DNA of 10,086 nucleotides from Pullilachnospira_A gallistercoris (lineage in GTDB: Bacteria > Bacillota > Clostridia > Lachnospirales > Lachnospiraceae). The stretch lies in NCBI GenBank assembly GCA_018712125.1, contig DVHM01000182.1:1-10086 (forward strand), read 5' to 3'. This document shows positions 1 to 7,191 of the stretch, piece after piece. The position numbers and the translations under genes were made by a program. Numbering within the stretch: the first letter of the stretch is position 1; every line of letters begins with the position of its first letter. The notes under the pieces are model-generated. The model saw only the letters and a list, made by a program, of their open reading frames with translations. It did not search any database and was not told the origin of the DNA.

Positions 1-47
1 GCAGGCATGCCATTTTGGCACAAATCAGACATTTACACAGAGAAACT

Positions 48-53
48 GGAGGG
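48..53 (+). promoter_or_regulatory. Ribosome binding site of tmcAL
   Basis: GGAGGG lies 4 nt upstream of the ATG at 58. It decides the start, because the in-frame ATG at 7 has no comparable purine-rich site in the few bases visible before it. Confidence 0.8.
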
Positions 54-57
54 ACTC

Positions 58-1305
58 ATGAATATCATCGGAATCATCGCGGAATACAACCCTTTTCACA
101 ACGGACATGCCTACCAGATCGCCTGCGCCAAGAAGCAGTTCGGTGCGGACGCCGTCGTGGTGGTCATGAGTGGAGATTTTACCCAGAGAGGTATTCCCGC
201 TGTTTTTCATAAGGAGAGCCGTGCGAACATGGCCCTCTCCTGCGGCGCCGACCTTGTCATTGAACTCCCTGTCCTGGCCTCCACTGCCAGCGCGGAAGGA
301 TTTGCCCTCGGCGCTGTCCGCGCGCTGGATTCTCTGGGTGTGGTAAATCAACTTCTCTTCGGCTGCGAGACGGATCAAATCGAGCTTTTCTACCGATCCG
401 CCTCCCTCCTTGGGAATGAGTCAGAGGATTTTCGTTTCCGTCTGCGCTCCCACATTCGTTCCGGGAACAGCTATCCCCAGGCCAGAGCCGCCGCATTTCC
501 GAAGGAGATCCCCTCCGGTTTTCTTGACACCCCCAACAACATCCTCGGTGTGGAGTACGTCAAAGCCCTGCTTCGCCTCTCCTCCCCCATGGTTCCGGTG
601 TGCCTCCGCCGAAGAGGCAGCCAGCATCATGACCAGAGTCCCTCCGGGAATTTTCTTTCCGCAGGCGCGCTGCGCCAAAAGATAGAAAATCTCCCCAAAA
701 ACGCAGAATCCTTCTCTGCCTTGCATCCCTATCTTCCGGAAGGAGCATATGAGATCTGCCATCAAGAATGGGCAGAAGGGAAATGTGTATTTGCCGATGA
801 TTTCTCGCTTCTGCTTCATGATCGGCTGTACGAGACCAACGACTTTACTGGCTACGCCGACTGCAGCGAAAGTTTGTCCGCCAAAATATGCAGACTCCGG
901 GATCGGTATGTATCCTTTTCCCAGTTCTGCCAACTGCTCAAATCCAAAGACCTGACGTATACCAGAGTCAGCCGGGTGCTCTGCCATATTCTCCTCCGTG
1001 TTTACCGGAAAGATTTTCAGCGTTTTATGAGCCTGCCCCGCGCTCCTTACATCCGTATTCTCGGATTCAACCGTCAGGGTGCTTCCATACTCTCGGAAAT
1101 AAAAAATGCCGGGAAGCAGAGAACGGTACCCCTGTTCGCCTCTCCCAAAGAAGGAGAGCGACTGCTTTCTTCGGAGCAACTGCCCTTCCTTGCTGCGGAC
1201 ATTGCTGCCGCTGACCGGTACCGCATGGTCCTTACCGCCAAAACCGGGCGGGCATATCCCAGCGAATATACAAGAAAGTTTGAACCATTTCCCGAAAAAA
1301 ACTGA
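58..1305 (+). CDS. tmcAL: tRNA(Met) cytidine acetate ligase (TmcAL, YlbM family)
   Basis: The 415-residue product matches the TmcAL/YlbM family (formerly DUF795) in length and motifs. Known members use acetate and ATP to acetylate the wobble cytidine of elongator tRNA-Met in the cytoplasm. The N-terminus reads MNIIGIIAEYNPFHNGH, a nucleotidyltransferase-like fold with an HxGH-type motif at residues 14-17. It is followed by MSGDFTQRG at 37-45 and, further in, PNNILGVEYVKAL and FLSAGALRQ, all characteristic of the family. The start at 58 is chosen over an in-frame ATG at 7 because GGAGGG at 48-53 sits 4 nt before it and homology begins there. No promoter is evident in the 57 bases upstream, so it may be co-transcribed with a gene left of the window. 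It converges on the minus-strand genes. Family assignment is firm; the acetyl ligase activity is inferred from characterised relatives. Confidence 0.95.
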   Translation: MNIIGIIAEYNPFHNGHAYQIACAKKQFGADAVVVVMSGDFTQRGIPAVFHKESRANMALSCGADLVIELPVLASTASAEGFALGAVRALDSLGVVNQLLFGCETDQIELFYRSASLLGNESEDFRFRLRSHIRSGNSYPQARAAAFPKEIPSGFLDTPNNILGVEYVKALLRLSSPMVPVCLRRRGSQHHDQSPSGNFLSAGALRQKIENLPKNAESFSALHPYLPEGAYEICHQEWAEGKCVFADDFSLLLHDRLYETNDFTGYADCSESLSAKICRLRDRYVSFSQFCQLLKSKDLTYTRVSRVLCHILLRVYRKDFQRFMSLPRAPYIRILGFNRQGASILSEIKNAGKQRTVPLFASPKEGERLLSSEQLPFLAADIAAADRYRMVLTAKTGRAYPSEYTRKFEPFPEKN

Positions 1306-1385
1306 AAATTTCGTGGTTTTCTATGCCAGGATGCGCTTCCGTTCTACCCCTCAGAAAATGGCATCCGAATGCTGGATTAAACAGA

Positions 1386-1436
1386 AACCGGCAGGGAGCG
1401 CTGCAGCTCACTGAGCCACAGCGCTCCCTGCCGGTT
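1386..1436. terminator. Bidirectional rho-independent terminator between convergent genes
   Basis: Perfect 18-bp inverted repeat: AACCGGCAGGGAGCGCTG at 1386-1403 pairs with 1419-1436. The 15-nt centre can add a small GCT/AGC stem above a CA/CA internal loop. On the plus strand the stem is followed by CTGTTTATCTT, and on the minus strand by TCTGTTTAATC. Both tails are only moderately T-rich. It sits 80 nt after the tmcAL stop and 65 nt beyond the stop of the minus-strand formyltransferase, as expected for a shared terminator. Confidence 0.85.
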
Positions 1437-1501
1437 CTGTTTATCTTCCGGTCTGATGATTCTCTGCTCCGTGCAAACCGAACAAGAATATTCATCGAAA
1501 A

Positions 1502-2680
1502 TTAGTGATGGAACAGACGGATTCCCGTGAAGGCCATAACCATACCGTACTTGTCACAGGTCTCGATCACATGATCGTCCCGGATGGATCCGCCCGGTTC
1601 CGCCACATATTTCACACCGCTCTTGTGAGCCCGCTCGATGTTGTCGCCGAAGGGGAAGAAGGCGTCCGATCCGAGGGCCACATCCTGCATCTGATCCAGC
1701 CATGCCCGTTTCTCCTCCCTGGTAAATACCTCCGGTTTTACCTTGAAGATCTTCTCCCACTCGCCGTCTGCCAGCACATCCATATAGTCCTCTCCGATAT
1801 AGAGATCGATGGCATTGTCCCGGTCCGCTCTGCGGATGCCGTCCACGAAGGACAGATTCAGCACCTTGGGCGACTGACGCAGGAACCAGTTGTCCGCCTT
1901 GCTTCCCGCCAGACGGGTGCAGTGAATACGGGACTGCTGGCCGGCGCCGATACCGATGGCCTGTCCGCCCTTGGCGTAGCACACGGAGTTGGACTGGGTA
2001 TACTTTAAGGTAATCATCGCGATGGCCAGATCAATCTTCGCGCTCTCGGGCAGATCCTTGTTCTTCGTCACGATATTGTCAAAGAAATGCTCGTCGATAT
2101 GCAGCTCGTTTCTCCCCTGCTCGAAGGTCACGCCAAAGACTTCCTTCCGCTCCAGCTTCTTCGGCTCATAGGCCGGGTCAATCTCGATAATATTGTAGTT
2201 ACCCTTCTTCTTCTGTTTCAAAATCTCCAGCGCATCGGGCTCATATCCCGGAGCGATGACACCGTCGGAAACCTCCCGCTTGATGATACTGGCAGTCGCC
2301 GCATCGCACACATCCGAGAGGGCGATAAAGTCGCCGAAAGAGGACATCCGGTCTGCGCCTCTCGCTCTCGCGTAAGCGTTAGCCAAGGGCGTAAACTCCA
2401 TATCCATGTCGTCCACCCAGTAAATTTTCTTCTCCACATCCGTCAGCGGAAGGCCCACAGCCGCTCCCGCCGGGGAAACATGCTTGAAGGACGTTGCCGC
2501 GGGGAGTCCCGTGGCTGCCTTCAGTTCCCGGACAAGCTGCCAGCCGTTGAAGGCGTCAAGAAAATTGATGTATCCGGGTTTGCCGGAAAGTACTTTGATG
2601 GGAAGCTCTCCCTCCTCCATATAGATTCTGGAAGGCTTCTGATTGGGGTTACATCCGTATTTCAGTTCCAATTCTTTCAT
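1502..2680 (-). CDS. Stand-alone AICAR formyltransferase (PurH transformylase domain only)
   Basis: The 392-residue product transfers the formyl group of 10-formyl-tetrahydrofolate to AICAR, giving FAICAR, the penultimate step of IMP synthesis. It matches the transformylase half of PurH. SFKHVSPAGAAVG at about 64-76 carries the Lys66-His67 pair that corresponds to the catalytic pair of bifunctional enzymes. GDFIALSDVCD, YTQSNSVCYAKGGQAIGIG and, near the C-terminus, GSDAFFPFGDNIERA and PGGSIRDDHVIE are classic PurH signatures. The N-terminal methylglyoxal-synthase-like IMP cyclohydrolase domain of ordinary PurH (about 500 residues or more) is absent; the protein starts directly with the transformylase fold. 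The missing activity is supplied by the gene 30 nt upstream. The ATG at 2680 is preceded by GAGGAG about 11 nt away. It is the last gene of the minus-strand run, followed by the hairpin at 1386-1436. Confidence 0.95.
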   Translation of the reverse strand: MKELELKYGCNPNQKPSRIYMEEGELPIKVLSGKPGYINFLDAFNGWQLVRELKAATGLPAATSFKHVSPAGAAVGLPLTDVEKKIYWVDDMDMEFTPLANAYARARGADRMSSFGDFIALSDVCDAATASIIKREVSDGVIAPGYEPDALEILKQKKKGNYNIIEIDPAYEPKKLERKEVFGVTFEQGRNELHIDEHFFDNIVTKNKDLPESAKIDLAIAMITLKYTQSNSVCYAKGGQAIGIGAGQQSRIHCTRLAGSKADNWFLRQSPKVLNLSFVDGIRRADRDNAIDLYIGEDYMDVLADGEWEKIFKVKPEVFTREEKRAWLDQMQDVALGSDAFFPFGDNIERAHKSGVKYVAEPGGSIRDDHVIETCDKYGMVMAFTGIRLFHH

Positions 2681-2710
2681 GTGACTTTATTCTCCTCTTT
2701 CCTGATTCTT

Positions 2711-3424
2711 TTACTGATTCTTGTTGATAATCTTCGACGTATACTTTCCTGTGGCGATGTCAATATAGCGGACAAACAGCGAAACCTTGTTATCTTCATT
2801 CAGATTCTGCCACAGCAGATCCGCAAAAGTATCGATGTCATCGGGAATCGCCACCAGCTTCGGCTCTCCCTCGAAACTCGGAAGAGGATTGCCGTCCCCC
2901 ATATAAGTATGGATGAAGTGTCCCTCGCCGGCCGCCGGATTCTCATAGGCGAAAGTATAACGATTGCAGGAGTCCGGATTGCCGTTGTTGCTCTTCAAAA
3001 TGGACATGGCATAATTGTAGCTTCCGTTTTCAATATGCATGATACCGGAAATGCGCGGTGTATAATTGGGCGCGTCCGGCTCGAATTCCCTGGTGCGCAA
3101 CGACTGCTCAAAGGTCATCTGCTTGTCCATCTTCTCATAGATCGTATCCGTCTGATCGCCGTTGGTCACAATCGTCTTGTTGCCGAGGACTCGCACCGGC
3201 GCATATATGATCAGACTGGGGTCTGTCATCTTCGACGGGTCAAAAGCCTGGGTACGGATTCCTTCCCCATCCTCCACGAAAACGCGGTTGCGGCTGTTCT
3301 CACTTCTGCCCATGATAAAATAGGCCGCTGCCGCCTTGGTCCCGTCGGCACTCTTCCCGAGGATAATACCTCTCCCCGGATAGGCGTTGCGCTGCAGTTC
3401 CTGCTCCAATGAAATCATTTCCAT
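2711..3424 (-). CDS. IMP cyclohydrolase, PurO-like
   Basis: The 237-residue product resembles the PurO-type IMP cyclohydrolase family, first described in archaea and unrelated to the cyclohydrolase domain of bacterial PurH. It closes FAICAR to IMP, the last step of purine synthesis. Recognisable stretches are NAYPGRGIILG near the N-terminus, YFIMGRSENSRNRVF at about 35-50, PNYTPRISGIM, and the HTYMGDGNPLPSFEGEP region in the C-terminal half. It is somewhat longer than archaeal PurO (about 200 residues). The start at 3424 (MEMISLEQ) is preferred over an in-frame ATG 30 nt upstream because AGGAGG precedes it by 7 nt. The transformylase gene follows after 30 nt, so the pair replaces bifunctional PurH and is surely co-transcribed. 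The 66-nt gap to ung upstream holds a tandem repeat but no convincing promoter. Confidence 0.9.
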   Translation of the reverse strand: MEMISLEQELQRNAYPGRGIILGKSADGTKAAAAYFIMGRSENSRNRVFVEDGEGIRTQAFDPSKMTDPSLIIYAPVRVLGNKTIVTNGDQTDTIYEKMDKQMTFEQSLRTREFEPDAPNYTPRISGIMHIENGSYNYAMSILKSNNGNPDSCNRYTFAYENPAAGEGHFIHTYMGDGNPLPSFEGEPKLVAIPDDIDTFADLLWQNLNEDNKVSLFVRYIDIATGKYTSKIINKNQ

Positions 3425-3431
3425 ACTCTTT

Positions 3432-3437
3432 CCTCCT
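3432..3437 (-). promoter_or_regulatory. Ribosome binding site fixing the IMP cyclohydrolase start
   Basis: AGGAGG (minus strand) lies 7 nt before the ATG at 3424. The upstream in-frame ATG at 3454 has no such site, so the ten-residue extension is rejected. Confidence 0.85.
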
Positions 3438-3453
3438 GTAAACCTTATATTCA

Positions 3454-3474
3454 TATCATGCTGCTATCATGCTG
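3454..3474. repeat. Tandem 10-bp direct repeat, 11-bp pitch
   Basis: TATCATGCTG occurs at 3454-3463 and again at 3465-3474, separated by one base, in the gap between ung and the IMP cyclohydrolase gene. The copies are identical and lie on the same face of the helix. It could be a binding site for a regulator or a chance duplication; no known operator is recognised. Confidence 0.6.
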
Positions 3475-3490
3475 ATGCCAGAGTTATTTC

Positions 3491-4174
3491 TCACGGTCTG
3501 GGCACATCCTCAATCTGCCAGTCAATGGGCGTCAGACCGTGCTCCTCCAGAAACTGATTGGTCTTGCTGAAATGCCTGCACCCGAAAAATCCTCGATAAG
3601 CGGACAGCGGACTGGGATGGGGCGCTTCCAGAATCAGGTGGTTCGGGTTGTGCAGCATTGCCTTTTTCCGCTGGGCCGGCTTACCCCAGAGCAGAAAGAC
3701 CATGGGCCGATCCTGCTGATCCAGGATCTCAATGACCGCGTCCGTAAACTGCTCCCAGCCGATATTCTGATGGGAATTTGCCTGATGGGCCCGCACCGTC
3801 AGCACGGTATTCAAGAGCAACACCCCCTGTTTGGCCCATTTGACCAGATAGCCGTTGTTTGGTATCTTACACCCCAGATCGTCGTGCAGCTCCTTGTAAA
3901 TATTTTCCAGAGATGGAGGAATCTCCACCGTGGGCTGCACAGAAAAACAGAGCCCGTGAGCCTGATTGACGTTGTGATAGGGATCCTGTCCCAGAATGAC
4001 TACCTTGACTTCCGACAGGGGAGTCAGATGAAAGGCGTTAAATATATCATCCGCCGGTGGAAACACCTGATAGGTGCTGTACTCCCTCTTTACCGTATCG
4101 TACAGTTTCCGGTAGTAGGGTTTCTTAAATTCTTTCTGCAGCGGTTGCAGCCAGTCGTTGCTTATCGCAGCCAT
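3491..4174 (-). CDS. ung: Uracil-DNA glycosylase, family 1
   Basis: The 227-residue enzyme removes uracil from DNA, produced by cytosine deamination or dUTP incorporation, and so starts base-excision repair. Family-1 signatures are all present. GQDPYH at residues 62-67 contains the water-activating Asp64. LLLNTVLTVR and HQNIGWEQFTD follow, then VFLLWGKPAQRKK. HPSPLSAYRGFFGCRHF supplies the catalytic His186 and the DNA-intercalating loop. Length is typical. The ATG at 4174 has AAGGAA about 6 nt upstream. It lies 91 nt after hisF and 66 nt before the IMP cyclohydrolase gene on the same strand, with no clear promoter on either side, so it is probably read in the same transcript although its function is unrelated to its neighbours. 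Confidence 0.97.
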   Translation of the reverse strand: MAAISNDWLQPLQKEFKKPYYRKLYDTVKREYSTYQVFPPADDIFNAFHLTPLSEVKVVILGQDPYHNVNQAHGLCFSVQPTVEIPPSLENIYKELHDDLGCKIPNNGYLVKWAKQGVLLLNTVLTVRAHQANSHQNIGWEQFTDAVIEILDQQDRPMVFLLWGKPAQRKKAMLHNPNHLILEAPHPSPLSAYRGFFGCRHFSKTNQFLEEHGLTPIDWQIEDVPRP

Positions 4175-4265
4175 GCTCTCTTCCTTCTTTCTGCTCCTGC
4201 CGAAATCTTACCGTCTCTCTCGGCAGTCTTTTTCCTTTGTATCCTGTCTCAAACCGGATCCGGAC

Positions 4266-5027
4266 TCAAAGCCGAACGGAAACGCCCCGCTTGGCCAGAT
4301 ATTCTTTCACCTGGCGAATTTCCAGTTCTTTGTAATGAAACAGAGAAGCAGCCAGGGCGGCATCCGCCTTGCCCCCTGTCAGCGCTTCGTAAAAGTGCTC
4401 CATGGTTCCGGCGCCTCCCGAGGCGATAACCGGAATGGAGACATGCTCCGCAATGGTTCTGGTCAGAGCGATGTCGTATCCGGCCTTCGTCCCGTCACAG
4501 TCCATACTGGTCAACAGAATCTCTCCGGCCCCGAGGCGTTCTGCCCGGACAGCCCACTCCACAGCGTCCCAGCCCACATCGATGCGCCCGCCATGCTTGT
4601 AGACGTTCCAACCGCTCCCGTCCTCCCGCCGCTTGGCATCAATGGCGACCACCACACACTGGCTGCCGAACTTATCCGCCGCCTCGGAAATCAGTTCCGG
4701 CCGGTCGATGGCCGCGGAATTGACCGAAATCTTGTCCGCTCCCTCCCGAAGCAGCAGCCGGAAATCTTCCACCGTGCGGATACCGCCGCCCACTGTGAAG
4801 GGGATGAACACTTTCTCGGCCACACGCTTTACCATATCCACCACCGTACCGCGCTGATCGCTGGAAGCGGTAATATCCAGGAAAACCACCTCATCCGCAC
4901 CCGCGGCATCGTAGGCAGCCGCAATCTCCACGGGATCTCCCGCGTCCCGCAGATCCACAAAATTCACACCTTTTACCACCCGTCCGTCCTTCACATCCAG
5001 ACAGGGAATAATCCTCTTTGTAAACAT
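4266..5027 (-). CDS. hisF: Imidazole glycerol phosphate synthase, cyclase subunit HisF
   Basis: The 253-residue TIM-barrel protein uses ammonia from HisH to convert PRFAR into imidazole glycerol phosphate (histidine pathway) and AICAR (fed back to purines). RIIPCLDVKDGRVVKG at the N-terminus and VVVAIDAKR place the two catalytic acids at Asp11 and Asp130, the canonical numbering. DPVEIAAAYDAAGADE, FTVGGGIRT and the C-terminal IASGGAGTMEH phosphate-binding loop are intact. The start is the ATG at 5027, 5 nt after AGGAGG; a GTG two codons earlier would put the ribosome site inside the start. It lies 9 nt after the hisH stop, so the two subunits are translated together as expected for a 1:1 complex. 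Confidence 0.97.
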   Translation of the reverse strand: MFTKRIIPCLDVKDGRVVKGVNFVDLRDAGDPVEIAAAYDAAGADEVVFLDITASSDQRGTVVDMVKRVAEKVFIPFTVGGGIRTVEDFRLLLREGADKISVNSAAIDRPELISEAADKFGSQCVVVAIDAKRREDGSGWNVYKHGGRIDVGWDAVEWAVRAERLGAGEILLTSMDCDGTKAGYDIALTRTIAEHVSIPVIASGGAGTMEHFYEALTGGKADAALAASLFHYKELEIRQVKEYLAKRGVSVRL

Positions 5028-5032
5028 GCGCA

Positions 5033-5038
5033 CCTCCT
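5033..5038 (-). promoter_or_regulatory. Ribosome binding site of hisF, overlapping the hisH stop
   Basis: AGGAGG (minus strand) shares two bases with the TAG stop of hisH (5037-5039) and stands 5 nt before the hisF ATG. This arrangement suggests that ribosomes finishing hisH reinitiate at hisF. Confidence 0.85.
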
Positions 5039-5642
5039 ACAATTCCGCAAAGTTTCTCAAAATCCGCAGTCCTGTCGCGGAACTCTTCTCCGGATGGAAC
5101 TGACAGGCAAACAGTTGGTCTTTCTCCACTGACGCGTCAATGGTTACGCCATACTCTGTCGTCGCCTTCACGACAGAAGGCTCCGCTGCCCTCAGATAGT
5201 AGGAATGCACAAAATAGACATAAGGGTTCTTCTCCAGTCCCGCAAATAGTCTACCGTTGTTCTTAAGATCCAGGGAATTCCAGCCAATATGGGGAATTTT
5301 CAGTCCCTCCTTCTCCGGGATCCGGTAAATGCCGCCTTTCAGAAGTCCAAGCCCCTCCACGCCGCTGCTCTCCTCACTTCCCTCAAAGAGAAGCTGCAGG
5401 CCGAGGCAGATTCCAAGAAAAGGCTTTCTCTTTGCCACCGTCTCCCTTATAGCCTTGTCCAGTTCATAGCGCTTCAGATGTTCCATGGCGTCGCCAAAGG
5501 CGCCGACCCCAGGCAGAATAACCTTGTCCGCGGCCAGAATTTCATGAAAATCCCTGGTCAGCACAGTCTCCTCGCCGAGAAACGCCAGAGCTTTCTCCAC
5601 ACTCTTCACGTTTCCAGCATCATAATCCAGTATCGCAATCAT
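5037..5642 (-). CDS. hisH: Imidazole glycerol phosphate synthase, glutaminase subunit HisH
   Basis: The 201-residue class I glutamine amidotransferase hydrolyses glutamine and channels ammonia to HisF. The glutaminase triad is visible: GICLGLQLLFEGSEE with nucleophile Cys79, and CQFHPEKS with His183 and Glu185. ILDYDAGNVKSV near the N-terminus, LPGVGAF (oxyanion strand), HIGWN and YFVHSYY are HisH-specific. The start at 5642 (MIAILDYDAG) follows GGGAGA; the open frame runs 38 codons further upstream into the kinase gene but that stretch is not homologous. Only hisH and hisF of the histidine pathway appear here, so the remaining his genes must lie elsewhere. The gap to the upstream kinase stop is 73 nt and holds a weak promoter candidate. 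Confidence 0.96.
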   Translation of the reverse strand: MIAILDYDAGNVKSVEKALAFLGEETVLTRDFHEILAADKVILPGVGAFGDAMEHLKRYELDKAIRETVAKRKPFLGICLGLQLLFEGSEESSGVEGLGLLKGGIYRIPEKEGLKIPHIGWNSLDLKNNGRLFAGLEKNPYVYFVHSYYLRAAEPSVVKATTEYGVTIDASVEKDQLFACQFHPEKSSATGLRILRNFAEL

Positions 5643-5673
5643 TTTTTCTCTCCCGTGTCTTATCGACCTCTTT

Positions 5674-5702
5674 ATGTTACCATTCGACAGCGAAATATGC
5701 AA
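5674..5702 (-). promoter_or_regulatory. Weak sigma-A promoter candidate for hisH
   Basis: On the minus strand, TTGCAT (5697-5702), a 17-nt spacer, and TAACAT (5674-5679) lie about 31 nt before the hisH ATG. The spacing is ideal but both boxes match consensus poorly, so read-through from the upstream two-component genes is equally possible. Confidence 0.3.
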
Positions 5703-5715
5703 GAAACATCCATAT

Positions 5716-7191
5716 CTAGTGGTCAAATTCACACCAGAACTCCACGCCGTTGTCATAGTTTTTTACGCCATAGGGCTTATTGAAGCTCTCCATAACCGCC
5801 TTGACCACCGAAAGACCGATCCCGCTGCCGCCGTATTCTCTGGTGCGTGCCTTGTCTCCCTTATAAAATTTCTCCCAGATATGCGGCAGATCCTCCTCGG
5901 GAATCGCCTTCCCCGTGTTAAAGACGCTGAAGCGGATATTTCCGTCCTCCGTCGGAGCACAACGGACAACGATCTGCTTCTCCGCCGACGCGTAGTGAAT
6001 GGCATTGCTGATAAAGTTGCTGACAACCTGCTCCGTGAAAAATTCATCCGCCCAGATATTGACCGGCTCCTCCGCCTCAATCTGGACATGGATCCCATTC
6101 TGTTCGATCAAGATGGATGAAGCGGAAAGAATGCCCCGCACCAGATCCATCAGGTTGAACCACTCCATCTGGAGCTGTCTTCCGCCGGATTCCAGCTGAT
6201 TTAACGCCAACAGCTCATGAACCAGCCGCTCCATCTTCTTCGCCTCGTCCACAATCACATCGTAATAGAATTTGCGGCTCTCCTCGTCCTCGGCAATTCC
6301 CTCCTGAAGCCCCTCTCCGTAACCCAGAATCAGTGCGATAGGCGTTTTCAGTTCGTGGGAGACACTGGAGATAAAATCCTTCCGGACCGCCTCATTTTTC
6401 TCCTTCTGTTCCATCCCCTGCTGCAGCTCCAGATTGGCCTGTTTCAATTCCCGGATGGTGTTCTCCAGCGTGGAGGACATCTCATTCATCCGCTCGCCCA
6501 GAAAATCGATCTCATTTTTTCTCTCCTGAGGCAGATATCTAGCGTTAAAATCCAGTTCCGTCATCCTCCGGGAGATATCGGTCAGTTTCTGAAGAGGACG
6601 CATAATATAACTGCTGAGTTTTCCGGCCACAACAATCGCGATGACAATGGCCATCAGACCGACAAAGAAAAGAAACTGATTGGACAGCGCCGCGCTCTCC
6701 CGGATACTCTCCAGGGCAGAGCGAATCATGATCATATTCCCGTCATCCAGCGTCCCCCACAAAACCAGATACTCCTCCTGCATCCGATTGTCCGTGCGCC
6801 GCTCGATAAAATAGGAATCCTCCGTGTCAAGAATATTCTTTTCATCCTGCGTTCCGCCGAAAATCGCGGACAGAAGCTGCTGTACCATCTCCTGGGAATC
6901 CCCCACGGAGGACATCAGCACGGAACCGTCAGAGGCGATAATCATGACCGAGAGACCGTCGCTGGCCGCCAGCCGCTCCATCGTCAGCGCCGAAGAAGCG
7001 GAATAGGTTCCGTTATCCATGGACATCTGATTGATAGTATCGTAGGCATGCTGCATACTCTTCTGTTTGTTTCGTATATAAAAAGAGCCGAGAAAGCAGG
7101 TGTTCAGCAGCCAGCACAAAAGCAATGTGCCGACCACCAGAAGAATCATAACACCCGCGATCTGGCGGTTCAGAATCCCTTTTCTATTCAT
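5716..7191 (-). CDS. Membrane sensor histidine kinase of a two-component system
   Basis: The 491-residue kinase senses an unknown signal and phosphorylates the response regulator encoded just upstream. Order of parts: first membrane helix at about 11-29, an extracytoplasmic domain of roughly 140 residues (39-172), second helix at 173-190, HAMP linker at 191-243, a short coiled coil, then HisKA with phospho-acceptor His279 in SSVSHELKTP. The ATPase domain shows an N box around 392-400 (NFISNAIHY), WEKFYKGDKART (F box) and GGSGIGLSVVK (G2). The G1 region reads FNTGKAIPEED, with Asn in place of the usual Asp; this variant is familiar in Firmicutes kinases. The start is the ATG at 7191, preceded by GAGGTG 4 nt away and overlapping the regulator stop by 8 nt. 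The sensor domain has no motif naming its ligand. Confidence 0.95.
   Translation of the reverse strand: MNRKGILNRQIAGVMILLVVGTLLLCWLLNTCFLGSFYIRNKQKSMQHAYDTINQMSMDNGTYSASSALTMERLAASDGLSVMIIASDGSVLMSSVGDSQEMVQQLLSAIFGGTQDEKNILDTEDSYFIERRTDNRMQEEYLVLWGTLDDGNMIMIRSALESIRESAALSNQFLFFVGLMAIVIAIVVAGKLSSYIMRPLQKLTDISRRMTELDFNARYLPQERKNEIDFLGERMNEMSSTLENTIRELKQANLELQQGMEQKEKNEAVRKDFISSVSHELKTPIALILGYGEGLQEGIAEDEESRKFYYDVIVDEAKKMERLVHELLALNQLESGGRQLQMEWFNLMDLVRGILSASSILIEQNGIHVQIEAEEPVNIWADEFFTEQVVSNFISNAIHYASAEKQIVVRCAPTEDGNIRFSVFNTGKAIPEEDLPHIWEKFYKGDKARTREYGGSGIGLSVVKAVMESFNKPYGVKNYDNGVEFWCEFDH

Noticed and set aside
1..57. End of an upstream gene or promoter for tmcAL
   Set aside because: Too short to judge: no stop codon before the start and no -35/-10 pair with suitable spacing.
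421..1179. 252-codon open frame on the minus strand
   Set aside because: Antisense shadow within tmcAL, no ribosome site or recognisable domain.
2087..3412. 441-codon open frame on the plus strand
   Set aside because: It lies wholly antisense to the formyltransferase and IMP cyclohydrolase genes, whose products match known families. It resembles no protein I recognise and has no fitting ribosome site.
3425..3490. Possible ZTP or purine riboswitch ahead of the AICAR genes
   Set aside because: The gap is only 66 nt, and I see neither the paired helices nor the conserved loops of those classes.
4158..5132. 324-codon open frame on the plus strand
   Set aside because: Antisense to hisF and parts of ung and hisH; no family resemblance.
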